Shown here: positions 18,967-28,628 of the stretch, in pieces
How positions within the stretch are numbered: the stretch's first letter is position 1
How the letters are laid out: each line of letters starts with the position of its first letter
Source of the DNA: an uncultured Curvibacter sp.
GTDB taxonomy: Bacteria; Pseudomonadota; Gammaproteobacteria; Burkholderiales; Burkholderiaceae_C
DNA: 64,000 nucleotides
Assembly: GCA_903828535.1 (NCBI GenBank)
Contig: CAIKMN010000036.1
Coordinates: 124,001-188,000, forward strand
Direction of reading: 5' to 3'
Program-made: the position numbers and the translations under genes
Notes under the pieces: generated by a model
Told to the model about the DNA's origin: nothing
What the model saw: the letters and a program-made list of their open reading frames with translations, nothing else
Databases searched by the model: none

Positions 18967-20682
18967 TCAAATCGCTTGGGCCGCTTCGACCAAGAAACGC
19001 ACTTTGCGAGCGCCTTGCCACTCGTCGATGTCCAAGCGAAAAGCCAACCTGAGGCGGGGCGGCAAGGCGTCGGTGTGGCCAAACCACATGGCCTCAATCG
19101 GAAGGCCTTGGTGCTTGAGTTGCAGCTTCAAATGCTTTTCAGCGATAAGGCGTTGCGACAACACCTCCACCTCATCGCTGAAAACGGGCGCTGCAAAGCC
19201 TTGACCCCAAACCGCTTGGTTCAGGGTTTCGACCAAATCAACGCGGCGGTATTCTGCTGCCAGTGAGCCATCGGTTTCGAGTTGTCGCGTCAAAGTGGCG
19301 CTGTCCAACCACTCCTGTGCAATTTGAGCCAAGCCTTGCTCGAAGAGGCCGATGTGTGCTTGCGCCACGCTGCAGCCCGCCGCCATGGCGTGGCCGCCAA
19401 ATTTGATCAGCACTTCGGGGTGGCGTTTGGCCAACAGGTCAAGGGCGTCGCGCAAATGAAAGCCCGGGATGGATCGACCTGAACCCTTGAGTTCGTGTTC
19501 TTTTCCGGGCGCTGCGCTGGCTGCAAAAACAAAGGTGGGACGGTGAAATTTTTCTTTCAAACGCGAGGCCACGATGCCCACCACACCTTCGTGAAAGTCG
19601 GGGTGAAACACGCACAGCGCCGCCGGGGGCTCGGCCTGTGCGTCCAATAGGCCGTCGGCCAAAGCCAGGGCTTGGTCGCGCATCCCGCCTTCAATCTCGC
19701 GCCGCTCGCGGTTGATGCGGTCCAAGGCCGTGGCCCATTCGGTGGCACGAGAAGCGTCGTCGGTGAGCAAGCACTCAATGCCCAGGGTCATGTCGGATAA
19801 GCGTCCGGCCGCGTTGATGCGCGGCCCCAAGGCAAAGCCAAAGTCAAATGTGGTCGCTTTGCGGGCTTCACGGCCAGCCACCTGAAACAGCGCGGCGACT
19901 CCCAGCGGCAGGGCGCCGGCCCGGATTCGTTTGAGCCCTTGTGCCACCAAGCGTCGGTTGTTGGCGTCGAGTTTCACCACATCGGCCACCGTGCCCAAGG
20001 CCACCAAGGGCAAGAGGCCATCGAGTTTGGGCTCTTGTTCGCGACTGGCAAAAACGCCCCGTGCACGCAGCTCGGCGCGCAGGGCCAAGAGCACATAAAA
20101 CACCACCCCCACGCCTGCCATCGACTTGCTGGCAAATTCGCAGCCCGGCTGATTGGGGTTGACGATGACATCGGCCTCCGGCAAGGTGGCCGCTGGCAAG
20201 TGGTGATCGGTCACCAGCACTTTGAGCCCCAGTTGGCGAGCCCGGGCCACGCCTTCGACGCTGGCAATGCCGTTGTCTACCGTCACCAACACATCGGCTC
20301 CGCTGGCCTTCACGCGGCTGGCAATGGCCGCCGTTAAGCCATAGCCATCCACCACGCGGTCGGGCACCAAGTAGTTGACGTTTTTGGCGCCCAGCAGGCG
20401 CAGGCCGCGCACCGCCACAGCACACGCGGTGGCGCCGTCGCAGTCGTAGTCGGCGACGATGCAAATGTGTTCTTGCTGGGCGATCGCGTAGGCCAAAAAA
20501 GTCGCCGCCGCGGAGGCGCCGAGCAGGGTGTTGGGCGACAACAAATGGGCCAAGCCGTCATCCAATTCAACCGCAGATTGCACGCCCCTGGCGGCATACA
20601 GGCGCGCCAACAAAGGGTGCAGCCCCGCTTGCTCAAGCGCCCAAGTGGACCGGGGCGGGACGTCACGAACCAAGATTTTCAT
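18967..20682 (-). CDS. recJ: Single-strand 5-3 exonuclease RecJ
   Basis: A 571-residue DHH-family nuclease for mismatch repair and recombination. The metal-binding motifs [11 protein letters not shown] and VTDHHLPA are visible, followed by NPNQPGC, and near the C-terminus the DHHA1 motif GGHAMAAGC. The start is the ATG at 20682, overlapping the stop of the upstream gene (ATGA). The open frame further upstream is the repeat-rich DNA of that gene read in another frame. Confidence 0.96.
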   Translation of the reverse strand: MKILVRDVPPRSTWALEQAGLHPLLARLYAARGVQSAVELDDGLAHLLSPNTLLGASAAATFLAYAIAQQEHICIVADYDCDGATACAVAVRGLRLLGAKNVNYLVPDRVVDGYGLTAAIASRVKASGADVLVTVDNGIASVEGVARARQLGLKVLVTDHHLPAATLPEADVIVNPNQPGCEFASKSMAGVGVVFYVLLALRAELRARGVFASREQEPKLDGLLPLVALGTVADVVKLDANNRRLVAQGLKRIRAGALPLGVAALFQVAGREARKATTFDFGFALGPRINAAGRLSDMTLGIECLLTDDASRATEWATALDRINRERREIEGGMRDQALALADGLLDAQAEPPAALCVFHPDFHEGVVGIVASRLKEKFHRPTFVFAASAAPGKEHELKGSGRSIPGFHLRDALDLLAKRHPEVLIKFGGHAMAAGCSVAQAHIGLFEQGLAQIAQEWLDSATLTRQLETDGSLAAEYRRVDLVETLNQAVWGQGFAAPVFSDEVEVLSQRLIAEKHLKLQLKHQGLPIEAMWFGHTDALPPRLRLAFRLDIDEWQGARKVRFLVEAAQAI

Positions 20683-21962
20683 AGGTCTTGTGTCACGTTG
20701 GACCAGGCCAAGGCATCGGTCTTGTGGCCATTTGAAAACAAAGCCCTCAAACCACCCAAAGCACCCAAGGCACCTAAGCCTCCTGATCTTCCTGATCCTC
20801 CTGATCCTCCTGATCCTCTTGATCCTCTTGATCCTCTTGTAGGGCGCCAGGAATTTAAGGCATGACCCACTTGCTTCAGTTTCCCAAAGAACCCCAGCTG
20901 GGTTGAAGCGCTGGTCTTGTGGCTGGGTTGCAGGGCAGAGGCCCCTGACTCTGATGGGGGTCGCCAAGTTTGGGAGGCTCGTTCTCCGCAGAGGGTCAGC
21001 GCAGCGTTTGCTGGCAACAGGCCTTTGCCAAGGGCAGCGTCTAAGGCCAACCAAGCGCGGGCCCAGGCGTCCAAATCGTTGTTGAGGGCGGCTTCACGCA
21101 GACCCAGGTAGACACAAGGCTTTAACGGGCTTGCTGAATTTTCTGACCCTGACTTGAGCTTTGAGTCAGACGGGGTCCCCTCAGCGCTCAGACTGCTTTG
21201 ACGCAGGGTTGCAGGCAGCGCCCCTGCCCCACTGAACCAAAAGCTGTTCACACTCTGCAGGCCTTGGGCACGGCGTGCTTCGGTCATCGTGTGCGTCAAG
21301 GCTTCTGTTTTGGGGTCGCTGTAAAGCAACATTTGCAACTCACTTTGCAGCCGACGCAAAGGCTTGCCAGGGTGACCTGCGGGGAGCCACTGGGCCACAT
21401 CGCGGCCGGCGGCGCGCTCGATGGCGGCCGTTCGCACATGGCGAAACACCTCGCCTTCGGCCAGCCAGCGGTTGGCGTCGACAAAGTGCAAACGAATCCC
21501 GTCTTCTAACAGGAGGGGCCTGACCGCTTCTAAAAGCTGTTGCGATTCGAGGGGGCTCAAGCGCAGTTGCTCCGGGGTTTGTAGCACCACCTGCTGGGTT
21601 CCCACGGCCCAATGACAAGGACTCATCCAAGCCCATGCGGAGTCGGAGGCAGCAAAAAGTCCTCTTTGTTGGGCTTCCCAAGCCGCCAAGGGCAGCCCAC
21701 CGGGGCGCCATTCTGGGTGGGGCTCCAGGGAGGCCCCTGGCCCACCGAATGCCCGGGCCCACGCCATCTCATGGGGCAGGGAAAAGCTGAATTCGCCCTC
21801 TTCATCGGCTTGCAGCGCTTGGGCCTGTCTTGTGCTCAGGGCTTGTCGAAAATGCGGCAGCGGGTCGTTGGGGTTGGTGGCCAATGGGCCCAATGCGGCT
21901 CCCAGCGCCGCCTGAGTCGCTGTATCGGGCGGTGCGGCAAAGGCAATGATGAGTTCAGACAT
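20679..21962 (-). CDS. Phosphoglycerate-mutase-like conserved protein
   Basis: A 427-residue protein of an uncharacterised family that is often annotated as phosphoglycerate mutase in Burkholderiales and sits beside recJ. Recognisable blocks are FSLPHEMAWARAFGG, LRLHFVDANRWLAEGE and SVNSFWFSGAGALP. I see no catalytic motif of true phosphoglycerate mutases. The last third is less conserved, and the C-terminal 50 residues include a Gly/Ser/Arg then Gly/Ala/Leu tripeptide array encoded by a 9-bp minisatellite. It is divergent from lolC (46 bp) and translationally coupled to recJ. Confidence 0.75.
   Translation of the reverse strand: MSELIIAFAAPPDTATQAALGAALGPLATNPNDPLPHFRQALSTRQAQALQADEEGEFSFSLPHEMAWARAFGGPGASLEPHPEWRPGGLPLAAWEAQQRGLFAASDSAWAWMSPCHWAVGTQQVVLQTPEQLRLSPLESQQLLEAVRPLLLEDGIRLHFVDANRWLAEGEVFRHVRTAAIERAAGRDVAQWLPAGHPGKPLRRLQSELQMLLYSDPKTEALTHTMTEARRAQGLQSVNSFWFSGAGALPATLRQSSLSAEGTPSDSKLKSGSENSASPLKPCVYLGLREAALNNDLDAWARAWLALDAALGKGLLPANAALTLCGERASQTWRPPSESGASALQPSHKTSASTQLGFFGKLKQVGHALNSWRPTRGSRGSRGSGGSGGSGRSGGLGALGALGGLRALFSNGHKTDALAWSNVTQDL
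20740..20838 (-). repeat. 9-bp minisatellite at a gene 3-prime end
   Basis: Eleven consecutive 9-bp units. On the plus strand the clean units are GATCCTCTT (three times) and GATCCTCCT (twice), and they decay gradually through GATCTTCCT, AAGCCTCCT and AAGGCACCT to AAACCACCC. Read on the minus strand the array encodes a three-residue Gly-Ser-Arg/Gly-Ser-Gly pattern that shifts into Gly-Ala-Leu. It ends about 60 bp before the recJ start. Confidence 0.92.
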
Positions 21963-22007
21963 GGGCTTATTGTCCGTCAAGGCATCCAAGACCACTAAAC
22001 TCGGGAC

Positions 22008-23336
22008 ATGCCGACATCGATATTTTCCAAGTTGAGCCGCCAGGTCCACTCTAAGTGGCCCTTTGCATGGGCTGACGAATGGCCTCATGGTTGGCCTTAT
22101 GAATGGGCCTTGGGTTGGCGCTACACCCGAGCCGGTCGCGCGACGCGCCGCAATGGTTTTATTTCCTTCATTTCGGGGGTGTCCATGCTGGGCATCGGCC
22201 TCGGAGTGGCGGCGTTGATCATCGTGCTGTCGGTGATGAACGGCTTTCAAAAAGAGGTGCGTGACCGCATGTTGAGCGTGGTGGCGCACATTGAAATTTT
22301 TACCCCCGGTGAAGACGCTTTGCCCGACCCCGAGCGCACCTTGAGAGAGGCCCGTCAAAACAAGAGCGTGGTGGGCGCAGCGCCTTTTTCAGCCACGCAG
22401 GCTTTGTTGGGGCGGGGCGAGATGTTGCGCGGCGCGGTGGTGCGAGGCATTGATCCGACCCAAGAAATGCAAGTGACCGATTTGGGCTTTGACGCCGCCG
22501 TGCTTCAGCGCTTGGTGCCTGGCCGCTTTGGGGCGGTGCTGGGCGCTGAGTTGGCGCACCAGTTGGGCGTGCGCATCGGCGACCCCGTGACCCTGATTTC
22601 GCCCAGTGGCCAAGTCACCCCGGCCGGCATCGTGCCACGCTTGAAACAGATGGAAGTGGTCGGCACTTTTGATTCGGGACACTATGAGTTTGACTCGACC
22701 TTGGTGATGGTCCATGAGCAAGACGCCGAACGCATTTTCCGCCTGTCTGGCCCGACTGGCGTGCGTTTGAAGATCAAGGACTTGCACCAAGCTCGTGAAG
22801 TTGCCCAACAGCTCGCAACGACCTTGTCGGGTGACTTGCTTATCAGCGATTGGACACATCAAAACAAGCATTGGTTTTCGGCCGTGCAACTCGAAAAACG
22901 CATGATGTTCATCATCCTGACCCTGATTGTGGCGGTGGCTGCGTTCAATCTGGTCAGTACCTTGGTCATGTCGGTCACCGACAAAAACGCCGACATCGCG
23001 ATTTTGCGAACCTTGGGCGCCAGCCCCGCCAGCATCATGGGCATCTTCATGGTGCAAGGCGCGCTGGTCGGTGTGCTGGGCACTTTGGGCGGCGCCGTGT
23101 TGGGGTTGATGGTGGCCTTCAACATTGACACGATCGTGCCAGCTTTGGAAAGCCTGTTTCACGCGAGCTTCTTGCCCAAAGACATCTACCTCATCAGCAC
23201 CATGCCCAGCGATCCACAAAGTGCCGACATCGTGCCAGTGATTTTGTTGTCATTGCTGCTGTCCTTTGTGGCCACGCTCTACCCCAGCTGGCGTGCCAGT
23301 CGGGTCAACCCGGCGGAGGCGTTGCGCTATGACTGA
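22008..23336 (+). CDS. lolC: Lipoprotein-releasing ABC permease LolC/E
   Basis: A 442-residue inner-membrane permease that extracts mature lipoproteins for LolA. One transmembrane segment at about 55-78 sits in the conserved FISFISGVSMLGIGLGVAAL, a large periplasmic domain follows, and the last 130 residues hold three segments (FNLVSTLVMSVTDK, then ILRTLGA). About 35 Trp-rich residues with a W-x-x-GW pattern precede the usual RYTRAG start, so the true start could be later. lolD overlaps its end. Confidence 0.93.
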   Translation: MPTSIFSKLSRQVHSKWPFAWADEWPHGWPYEWALGWRYTRAGRATRRNGFISFISGVSMLGIGLGVAALIIVLSVMNGFQKEVRDRMLSVVAHIEIFTPGEDALPDPERTLREARQNKSVVGAAPFSATQALLGRGEMLRGAVVRGIDPTQEMQVTDLGFDAAVLQRLVPGRFGAVLGAELAHQLGVRIGDPVTLISPSGQVTPAGIVPRLKQMEVVGTFDSGHYEFDSTLVMVHEQDAERIFRLSGPTGVRLKIKDLHQAREVAQQLATTLSGDLLISDWTHQNKHWFSAVQLEKRMMFIILTLIVAVAAFNLVSTLVMSVTDKNADIAILRTLGASPASIMGIFMVQGALVGVLGTLGGAVLGLMVAFNIDTIVPALESLFHASFLPKDIYLISTMPSDPQSADIVPVILLSLLLSFVATLYPSWRASRVNPAEALRYD

Positions 23337-24054
23337 AGCCCTGATTCAAGCGTTGTCCCAACCCTTGTCGCCAGCTTGCATCCCTGTCTTACAGGCCCAG
23401 GGTTTGGGCAAGCGTTTTCAAGAAGGCCCGTTGGACGTGCAGGTTTGGCAAGACCTTGATTTGTCGGTGCAGGCCGGTGACACCTTGGCCATTGTCGGCG
23501 CTTCGGGCTCGGGCAAAAGCACCTTGTTGCATGTGTTGGGCGGCCTCGAGGCGCCCAGCGAAGGCCAAGTGTGGTGGGCTGGTCAAAATTGGCAACAACT
23601 CAATTTGGTCGAGCAAGGACGTTGGCGCAACCAGCATCTGGGTTTTATCTACCAATTCCACCATCTGCTGGGGGAGTTGAGCGCCTTGGAAAACGTCGCC
23701 ATGCCTTTGCGAATTCGCCGCTTGTCCGTCGCTGAGTCGAACGCCCGCGCGGCCGACATGCTTCATTCGGTGGGCTTGGGGCAACGCCTCCAGCATCGCC
23801 CGGCGGAGTTATCGGGCGGCGAACGACAACGGGTCGCGATAGCCCGGGCCTTGGTGACCCAGCCCGCCTGCGTGCTGGCCGATGAACCCACGGGCAACCT
23901 AGACCGCACGACGGCCACTCAAGTTTTTGACTTGATGTTGGGCTTGGCGCAGCAACAAGCCACGGCCCTGGTCTTGGTGACGCACGATGAACAACTGGCC
24001 CAACGCTGTGGTCAACGCGCGCACTTGTCGGCGGGCCATTTGGTGATGGCCTGA
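23329..24054 (+). CDS. lolD: Lipoprotein-releasing ABC ATPase LolD
   Basis: A 241-residue ATPase that powers LolC/E. Walker A is GASGSGKST, the signature is [15 protein letters not shown], and Walker B is [11 protein letters not shown]. The start is the ATG at 23329, which overlaps the lolC stop by 8 bp and has GGAGG upstream. The ATPase domain is preceded by about 20 non-conserved residues. LolA, the soluble acceptor, is encoded in the same window at 60238. Confidence 0.95.
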   Translation: MTEALIQALSQPLSPACIPVLQAQGLGKRFQEGPLDVQVWQDLDLSVQAGDTLAIVGASGSGKSTLLHVLGGLEAPSEGQVWWAGQNWQQLNLVEQGRWRNQHLGFIYQFHHLLGELSALENVAMPLRIRRLSVAESNARAADMLHSVGLGQRLQHRPAELSGGERQRVAIARALVTQPACVLADEPTGNLDRTTATQVFDLMLGLAQQQATALVLVTHDEQLAQRCGQRAHLSAGHLVMA

Positions 24055-24062
24055 GTTTGCGC

Positions 24063-24947
24063 ATGCCCTGGATTGACACCCACTGCCATTGGGACGCGGT
24101 TGAGTTTGACGCCGATCGCGCGGAACAGCGTGCGGCCGCTCGAAACGCGGGGGTCGCCCATTGCGTGATCCCGGCAGTCGCTCGAAGCCACTGGGGCCGT
24201 GTGAGGGAACTGGCCCACACGGGGCCCGCCGAAGCTTCAAACCCTGATTTTCAGAGTGACTTTCAGAGTGACTTTGATGGTGACTTTTACGCGCTGGGCA
24301 TTCACCCCCTTTACACCCCGCAATCCGACCAGGCCGACGTGCCCGCTTTGGCGCAAGCCTTGCGGGATCATCAAAGTGACCCGCGCCTGGTGGCGGTCGG
24401 AGAAATCGGTTTAGACGGTTTCGTGTCTGGCCTCGATTGGGAACGCCAAACTTGGTTTTACCGGGAACAATTAAAAATCGCGCGTGAATTTCAGTTGCCA
24501 GTGATTTTGCATGTGCGCCGCAGTGCCGATGCGTTGTTGGCGGGCTTGCGCGCCATCGGCGGGCGCTCGCCTTGGCAGGGCATTGCCCATGCTTTTAACG
24601 GCAGTTTGCAGCAGGCCCAACGTTTTATCGACATGGGGTTCAAATTGGGTTTTGGCGGCACTTTGACTTATGAACGCGCCACTCAAATTCGCCGATTGGC
24701 CCGTGAACTCCCCTTGAGCGCCTTGGTGCTCGAAACGGATGCCCCCGACATCCCCCCGCAGTGGCTTTACCGCAGCGCCGAGGACCGCGCCGCAGGCTGG
24801 CCACAAGGCCGTAACAGTCCCGCCGAGTTGCCCCGCATAGCGACCTACTTGGCTGAATTGCGGGGCCTGAGCGTGGAAGCATTGGCCCAAGTGACCCGCG
24901 ACAATGCGGTCTCTGCGTTTCCCAAATTGTCTGCCTTGAACCGATGA
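24063..24947 (+). CDS. TatD-family metal-dependent hydrolase
   Basis: A 294-residue TIM-barrel hydrolase, probably a DNase or tRNA-editing type esterase like other TatD proteins. Metal ligands are visible in IDTHCHWD (N-terminus), VGEIGLD, ILHVRRSADALL, HAFNGS and LETDAPDIPP. Compared with relatives it carries a short insertion with a repeated FQSD tetrapeptide around residues 62-75, encoded by a 12-bp tandem repeat. The next gene overlaps its stop (ATGA). Confidence 0.88.
   Translation: MPWIDTHCHWDAVEFDADRAEQRAAARNAGVAHCVIPAVARSHWGRVRELAHTGPAEASNPDFQSDFQSDFDGDFYALGIHPLYTPQSDQADVPALAQALRDHQSDPRLVAVGEIGLDGFVSGLDWERQTWFYREQLKIAREFQLPVILHVRRSADALLAGLRAIGGRSPWQGIAHAFNGSLQQAQRFIDMGFKLGFGGTLTYERATQIRRLARELPLSALVLETDAPDIPPQWLYRSAEDRAAGWPQGRNSPAELPRIATYLAELRGLSVEALAQVTRDNAVSAFPKLSALNR
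24246..24287 (+). repeat. 12-bp in-frame tandem repeat in the TatD gene
   Basis: Three 12-bp units of the form GAYTTTCAGAGT with a third, diverged copy, plus the start of a fourth (GACTTT). It encodes Asp-Phe-Gln-Ser units in a surface position between conserved blocks. Confidence 0.8.
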
Positions 24948-25762
24948 CCTCCGCCATTCCTAAATCTGCAAAAGCCGAAAAGTCAGCCCGTGCCAATCGA
25001 GTGCGGGAAACGCCCCTCGACTTACCGGAAGTCAATTTTTCTGACTACGGCGATGTGCGCGCCTTGCATTTGGGGACGCCTTGGATTCAGGGCACCATGC
25101 GACTCGATCAGCCTTATGAAATCGACCTCGATTACGTGCAACGCATGATGGCTTGGTTGCTCTTTGTGCAGCCTGAGCAACTCAAGCGTTTTCATGCGAT
25201 GCAACTGGGTCTTGGTGCGGCCAGCCTGACCAAGTTTTGCCGCAAAAAACTGCGCGTCACCACCACCGCGATTGAACTCAATCCGCAGGTGGTCCATGCT
25301 TGCCGAGGTTGGTTTAAATTGCCCGCCGACGACAGCAAGTTGCGCGTCATCGTGGCCGATGCGGCTGAAGAAATCAAAGCCCCGCAATGGGCCGGTGTGG
25401 TTGACGCCTTGCAAGTTGATTTGTACGACGATGAGGCGGCTGCCCCGGTGCTCGACAGCGCCGATTTTTATGCCAATTGCCGCGCCCTATTGAGCGAAGA
25501 CGCCTGTATGACGGTCAACCTGTTTGGCCGGGCTTCGAGCTTTGACAAAAGTGTTGCCAAAATGGCCCAAGCCTTTGGTGAAAACGCGCTGTGGTCTTTC
25601 AAAGCGACCCGCGAAGGCAACACCGTCGTGCTGGCCCAACGCACGGCGTCCCGGCCCAAAAGAGAGGTTTTGGAAGCACGTGCCGATTGGATTGAAAGCA
25701 CCTATGCCCTGCCAGCTCGCCGGTGGCTGAAGGTGTTCAAACCAATGACTTTGGGCTTGTGA
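24944..25762 (+). CDS. Spermidine-synthase-like methyltransferase-fold protein
   Basis: A 272-residue protein of the spermidine synthase-like superfamily. The LGLGAASLTKF segment and the following TAIELNPQVVHACR match the nucleotide-binding strand-loop and acidic ribose ligand of this fold. VDLYDDEAAAPVLDS aligns with the region that holds substrate in true aminopropyl transferases. No polyamine genes are nearby, so the substrate is unknown. It overlaps the TatD gene (ATGA). Confidence 0.75.
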   Translation: MTSAIPKSAKAEKSARANRVRETPLDLPEVNFSDYGDVRALHLGTPWIQGTMRLDQPYEIDLDYVQRMMAWLLFVQPEQLKRFHAMQLGLGAASLTKFCRKKLRVTTTAIELNPQVVHACRGWFKLPADDSKLRVIVADAAEEIKAPQWAGVVDALQVDLYDDEAAAPVLDSADFYANCRALLSEDACMTVNLFGRASSFDKSVAKMAQAFGENALWSFKATREGNTVVLAQRTASRPKREVLEARADWIESTYALPARRWLKVFKPMTLGL

Positions 25763-26610
25763 TGAAGTTCAAAAAGTGGTTTTCAGGGTGCGTCGGTGCT
25801 GCGCTCATTGGCGTGGTCTCAACACAGGTTCAAGCCCAAGTGGCGTCTGGAAATGAGTCGCTGAAGGACTCACCACCGGTCAACGCCCCGAATGGGGGTT
25901 GGGCGCATTGGCACGGCGATGTGGGGTTGGCCGAATACGCCATGCCGAACTGGGTTTCTGCTTCAAGTTCGGCCAAAAAATCCACGGTATTGCCTTATTT
26001 GTTTGGGCAAAACGAGGTCTTCTTTGCCCGCGTGGACACCTTCGGCGTCAAGACCTTGCCCATCGGTTGGGGGCATTTGGAGTGGGCGGGGCGGCTGAGT
26101 TTTGAAGGCGAAACCGTTCCCGGTCTAAGGCCCCGACGCAACCCCTTGCCCTTGGGCTTCGGCACTTTCCAAGAAACCCCGGTGGGCGGGTTCTTTTTCC
26201 ATGCCTTTCATGACTCGGTGTCGGGCGGGCAGTTATTGGACTTCAACTACGCCGCCGAATTTGATTGGCATGGCCTTGGTTTTTACCCACAACTTGGCGC
26301 TCAGTGGCGCAGCGCAAGGTATGTGAACCACTTGGTGGGTGTTTCGGCTTCAGAGGCTTTGCACAGCCCTTGGCGTGCTTACTCTGCCGGTGCTTCCACC
26401 ACACCGGTGTTGGCCTTGGCGGTGCAAATGCCTTTCTCTGTGCCTTTAACGGCTTTGGGATGGGGCCCACAATCTCCCTCGCCCTCGCCCTGGTCGTTGC
26501 TCATGGAGTGGCGGCGCAAGTGGGCCGATGCCGCCATGGGACACAGCCTGCTGGTGCCCCGTCGGGTGTTGGACGACGGCATGTTGTCGGTGGTTTACAG
26601 CTTTGAGTGA
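25762..26610 (+). CDS. MipA/OmpV-family outer-membrane protein
   Basis: A 282-residue secreted protein. The signal peptide with cleavage near TQVQAQ is at about 20-28, and alternating hydrophobic strands follow to a C-terminal Phe-Glu (VVYSFE), consistent with a small outer-membrane barrel. The block NHLVGVSASEALHSPWRAY resembles the conserved YGVS...EA...Y region of MipA proteins. The ATG shares one base with the stop of the preceding gene (TGATG). Its role is unknown; MipA scaffolds MltA in E. coli. Confidence 0.7.
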   Translation: MKFKKWFSGCVGAALIGVVSTQVQAQVASGNESLKDSPPVNAPNGGWAHWHGDVGLAEYAMPNWVSASSSAKKSTVLPYLFGQNEVFFARVDTFGVKTLPIGWGHLEWAGRLSFEGETVPGLRPRRNPLPLGFGTFQETPVGGFFFHAFHDSVSGGQLLDFNYAAEFDWHGLGFYPQLGAQWRSARYVNHLVGVSASEALHSPWRAYSAGASTTPVLALAVQMPFSVPLTALGWGPQSPSPSPWSLLMEWRRKWADAAMGHSLLVPRRVLDDGMLSVVYSFE

Positions 26611-27535
26611 CCTGACTGCGGCCGCTTCAAAACGCCGCGTCGGCCTGATCATGGCCGTGCTGGGTGCGGTGGCGTTCAGTGGCAAGGCCATCATCATCAA
26701 ACTGGCTTACCGATATGGTGTGGATGCCATGACGCTGATCATGTTGCGCATGTTGTTCGCATTGCCCTGGTTCTTGCTACTGATCTGGTGGTCGGGCCGA
26801 GGCCAAGCGCCGTTGTCGCGACGTGATTTAGGGGCCATTGCCGGGTTGGGCTTCACGGGTTATTACTTGGCCAGTTATCTGGATTTTTTGGGCTTGGGCT
26901 ATGTCAGCGCGAGCTTTGAGCGGTTGTTGTTGTATCTGAACCCTACCTTGGTTTTGCTCTTGGGCTGGCTTTTATTTGGCAAACGGGTTCGTTGGCAGCA
27001 GACGCTGGGCATGGCCATCAGCTACGCGGGCGTGGTGGTGGTTTTTGGCCATGAGTTGCAATGGGCGTCAGCCCAAGGCGATGCCACCCAGTCAGCCAAT
27101 ACGGTAACAGGGGCGGGCTTGGTGCTGGCCAGTGCATTTTCTTATGCCACTTATTTGGTCTACAGCGGTGAGTGGGTGAAGCGCTTGGGCTCCCTTCGTC
27201 TGGTGGGGTGGGCCAGCAGCTTTGCTTGCATTTTGTGCATTGGGCAATTCTTTTTGTTTAAACCCCTCAGCGCCTTGTCGGTGGCGCCAGAGGTCGTTTG
27301 GCTCTCACTCCTGAACGGCACTTTGTGCACCGTGGTCCCGGTGGTGCTGGTGATGTTGGCGATCGAGCGCATTGGCGCTGCCGCCAGTGCCCAATCGGGC
27401 ATGGTGGGCCCTGTGTCGACCATCGCCATGGGCATTTTGCTGTTGGACGAGCCCTTCACCTGGCCCGTTGCTCTCGGGACGGTCTTAGTGATGGTGGGGA
27501 TTTATGTTTTTTCCCAGACCGCCAATAAGGCTTAA
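26603..27535 (+). CDS. EamA/DMT-superfamily transporter
   Basis: A 310-residue integral membrane protein with about ten hydrophobic segments in two homologous EamA halves, the first beginning near residue 17 (LIMAVLGAVAFSGKAIIIK) and the second near 155. The transported solute cannot be told from sequence. I prefer the TTG at 26603, which overlaps the previous stop by 8 bp; the ATG at 26651 would cut into the first helix. An ABC of sugar or amino-acid genes is not adjacent. Confidence 0.85.
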   Translation: MSDLTAAASKRRVGLIMAVLGAVAFSGKAIIIKLAYRYGVDAMTLIMLRMLFALPWFLLLIWWSGRGQAPLSRRDLGAIAGLGFTGYYLASYLDFLGLGYVSASFERLLLYLNPTLVLLLGWLLFGKRVRWQQTLGMAISYAGVVVVFGHELQWASAQGDATQSANTVTGAGLVLASAFSYATYLVYSGEWVKRLGSLRLVGWASSFACILCIGQFFLFKPLSALSVAPEVVWLSLLNGTLCTVVPVVLVMLAIERIGAAASAQSGMVGPVSTIAMGILLLDEPFTWPVALGTVLVMVGIYVFSQTANKA

Positions 27536-27609
27536 CTCATTTGACAGCTGGTTTTTGGAATTCATGGCAACATGGCACCCATTGGATTTCAACTTAGGAG
27601 ATTTTTCCC

Positions 27610-28593
27610 ATGAGCCGTGCCATTCAAATTGACCAAGTCGGTGGCCCCGAACAAATGAAGCTGGTGGATGTCCAGGTGGGCGAGCCCGGACCCGGTGAGA
27701 TTCGAATTCGTCACCATGCTTGTGGTTTGAATTACATCGATGTTTACCAACGCACCGGTTTGTACCCCTTTGCCATGCCCTTGATGTTGGGCATGGAAGG
27801 CGCAGGGATCGTGGAAGCGGTTGGCGAGGGCGTGACCCATTTGAAAGTGGGCGACCGCGCTGCCTATGCCAGCAACCCGCCGGGCGCTTACTGTGAGGTG
27901 CGTGTCATGCCCGCCAAGGTCGTTTGCCAGTTGCCTGATGACATTTCTTTTGAAACCGGCGCGGCCATGATGCTCAAGGGCCTCACCGCTCAGTATTTAC
28001 TGAAAAAGACCCTTCCTGTTGAAGGTTTGCAGGCCGGCGATCACATCTTGTTCCATGCGGCGGCAGGTGGTGTTGGCTTGATTGCCTGCCAATGGGCCAA
28101 GGCCTTGGGCTACCAGCTGATCGGCACGGCGGGCTCGGACGCCAAATGCCAACTGGCCTTGCAAAACGGCGCGGCCCACGCCATCAACTACAACACCGAA
28201 GACTTTGAGGCGCGTGTCAAAGAAATAACCGGCGGCAAAGGCGTCAAGGTGGTTTATGACTCGGTCGGCAAGGACACTTTTGACAAGTCGTTGAACTGCC
28301 TGCGCCCCTTTGGCTTGATGGCCAGCTTTGGCAATGCTTCAGGCCCGGTCGCCCCCGTTGCGCCCGGCGCCTTGGGCCCCAAAGGTTCTTTGTATTTGAC
28401 CCGTCAAACTTTGTTCACCCACATCGCGACCCGCGAAAGTGCGCAGGCCATGGCCGACGATTTGTTCTCGGTGGTGCGGAGCGGCCAGGTCAAAATTCAC
28501 ATTGAGCAGCGCTACCCCTTAGAGCAAGTGGCCCAAGCCCACCGCGATTTGGAAGCCCGAAAAACCACTGGCTGCACGATTCTGACGCTCTGA
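27610..28593 (+). CDS. qor: NADPH:quinone oxidoreductase (zeta-crystallin type)
   Basis: A 327-residue zinc-free MDR-family reductase. The GroES-like N-terminal half contains HHACGLNYIDVYQRTGLY, and the nucleotide site AAAGGVGLIACQWAK is at about 151-165. It lacks the zinc-ligand cysteines of alcohol dehydrogenases, as expected for quinone reductases. The RBS TTAGGAG lies upstream. A perfect TTGACA hexamer at 27541 has no convincing -10 partner, so the promoter is uncertain. Confidence 0.92.
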   Translation: MSRAIQIDQVGGPEQMKLVDVQVGEPGPGEIRIRHHACGLNYIDVYQRTGLYPFAMPLMLGMEGAGIVEAVGEGVTHLKVGDRAAYASNPPGAYCEVRVMPAKVVCQLPDDISFETGAAMMLKGLTAQYLLKKTLPVEGLQAGDHILFHAAAGGVGLIACQWAKALGYQLIGTAGSDAKCQLALQNGAAHAINYNTEDFEARVKEITGGKGVKVVYDSVGKDTFDKSLNCLRPFGLMASFGNASGPVAPVAPGALGPKGSLYLTRQTLFTHIATRESAQAMADDLFSVVRSGQVKIHIEQRYPLEQVAQAHRDLEARKTTGCTILTL

Positions 28594-28628
28594 GACCAAA
28601 GCAATCGAGCCAGGGCTTGTTTTGGGGC

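Noticed and set aside
20843-21054. Extended N-terminus of RecJ with an Ile-Arg repeat
   Set aside because: The open frame continues upstream of 20682 only because the 9-bp minisatellite of the overlapping gene has no stops in that frame; RecJ homology begins at [12 protein letters not shown].
27541-27575. Promoter of the quinone reductase
   Set aside because: TTGACA is perfect, but nothing like TATAAT lies 15-19 bp further on. It is not listed as a promoter.
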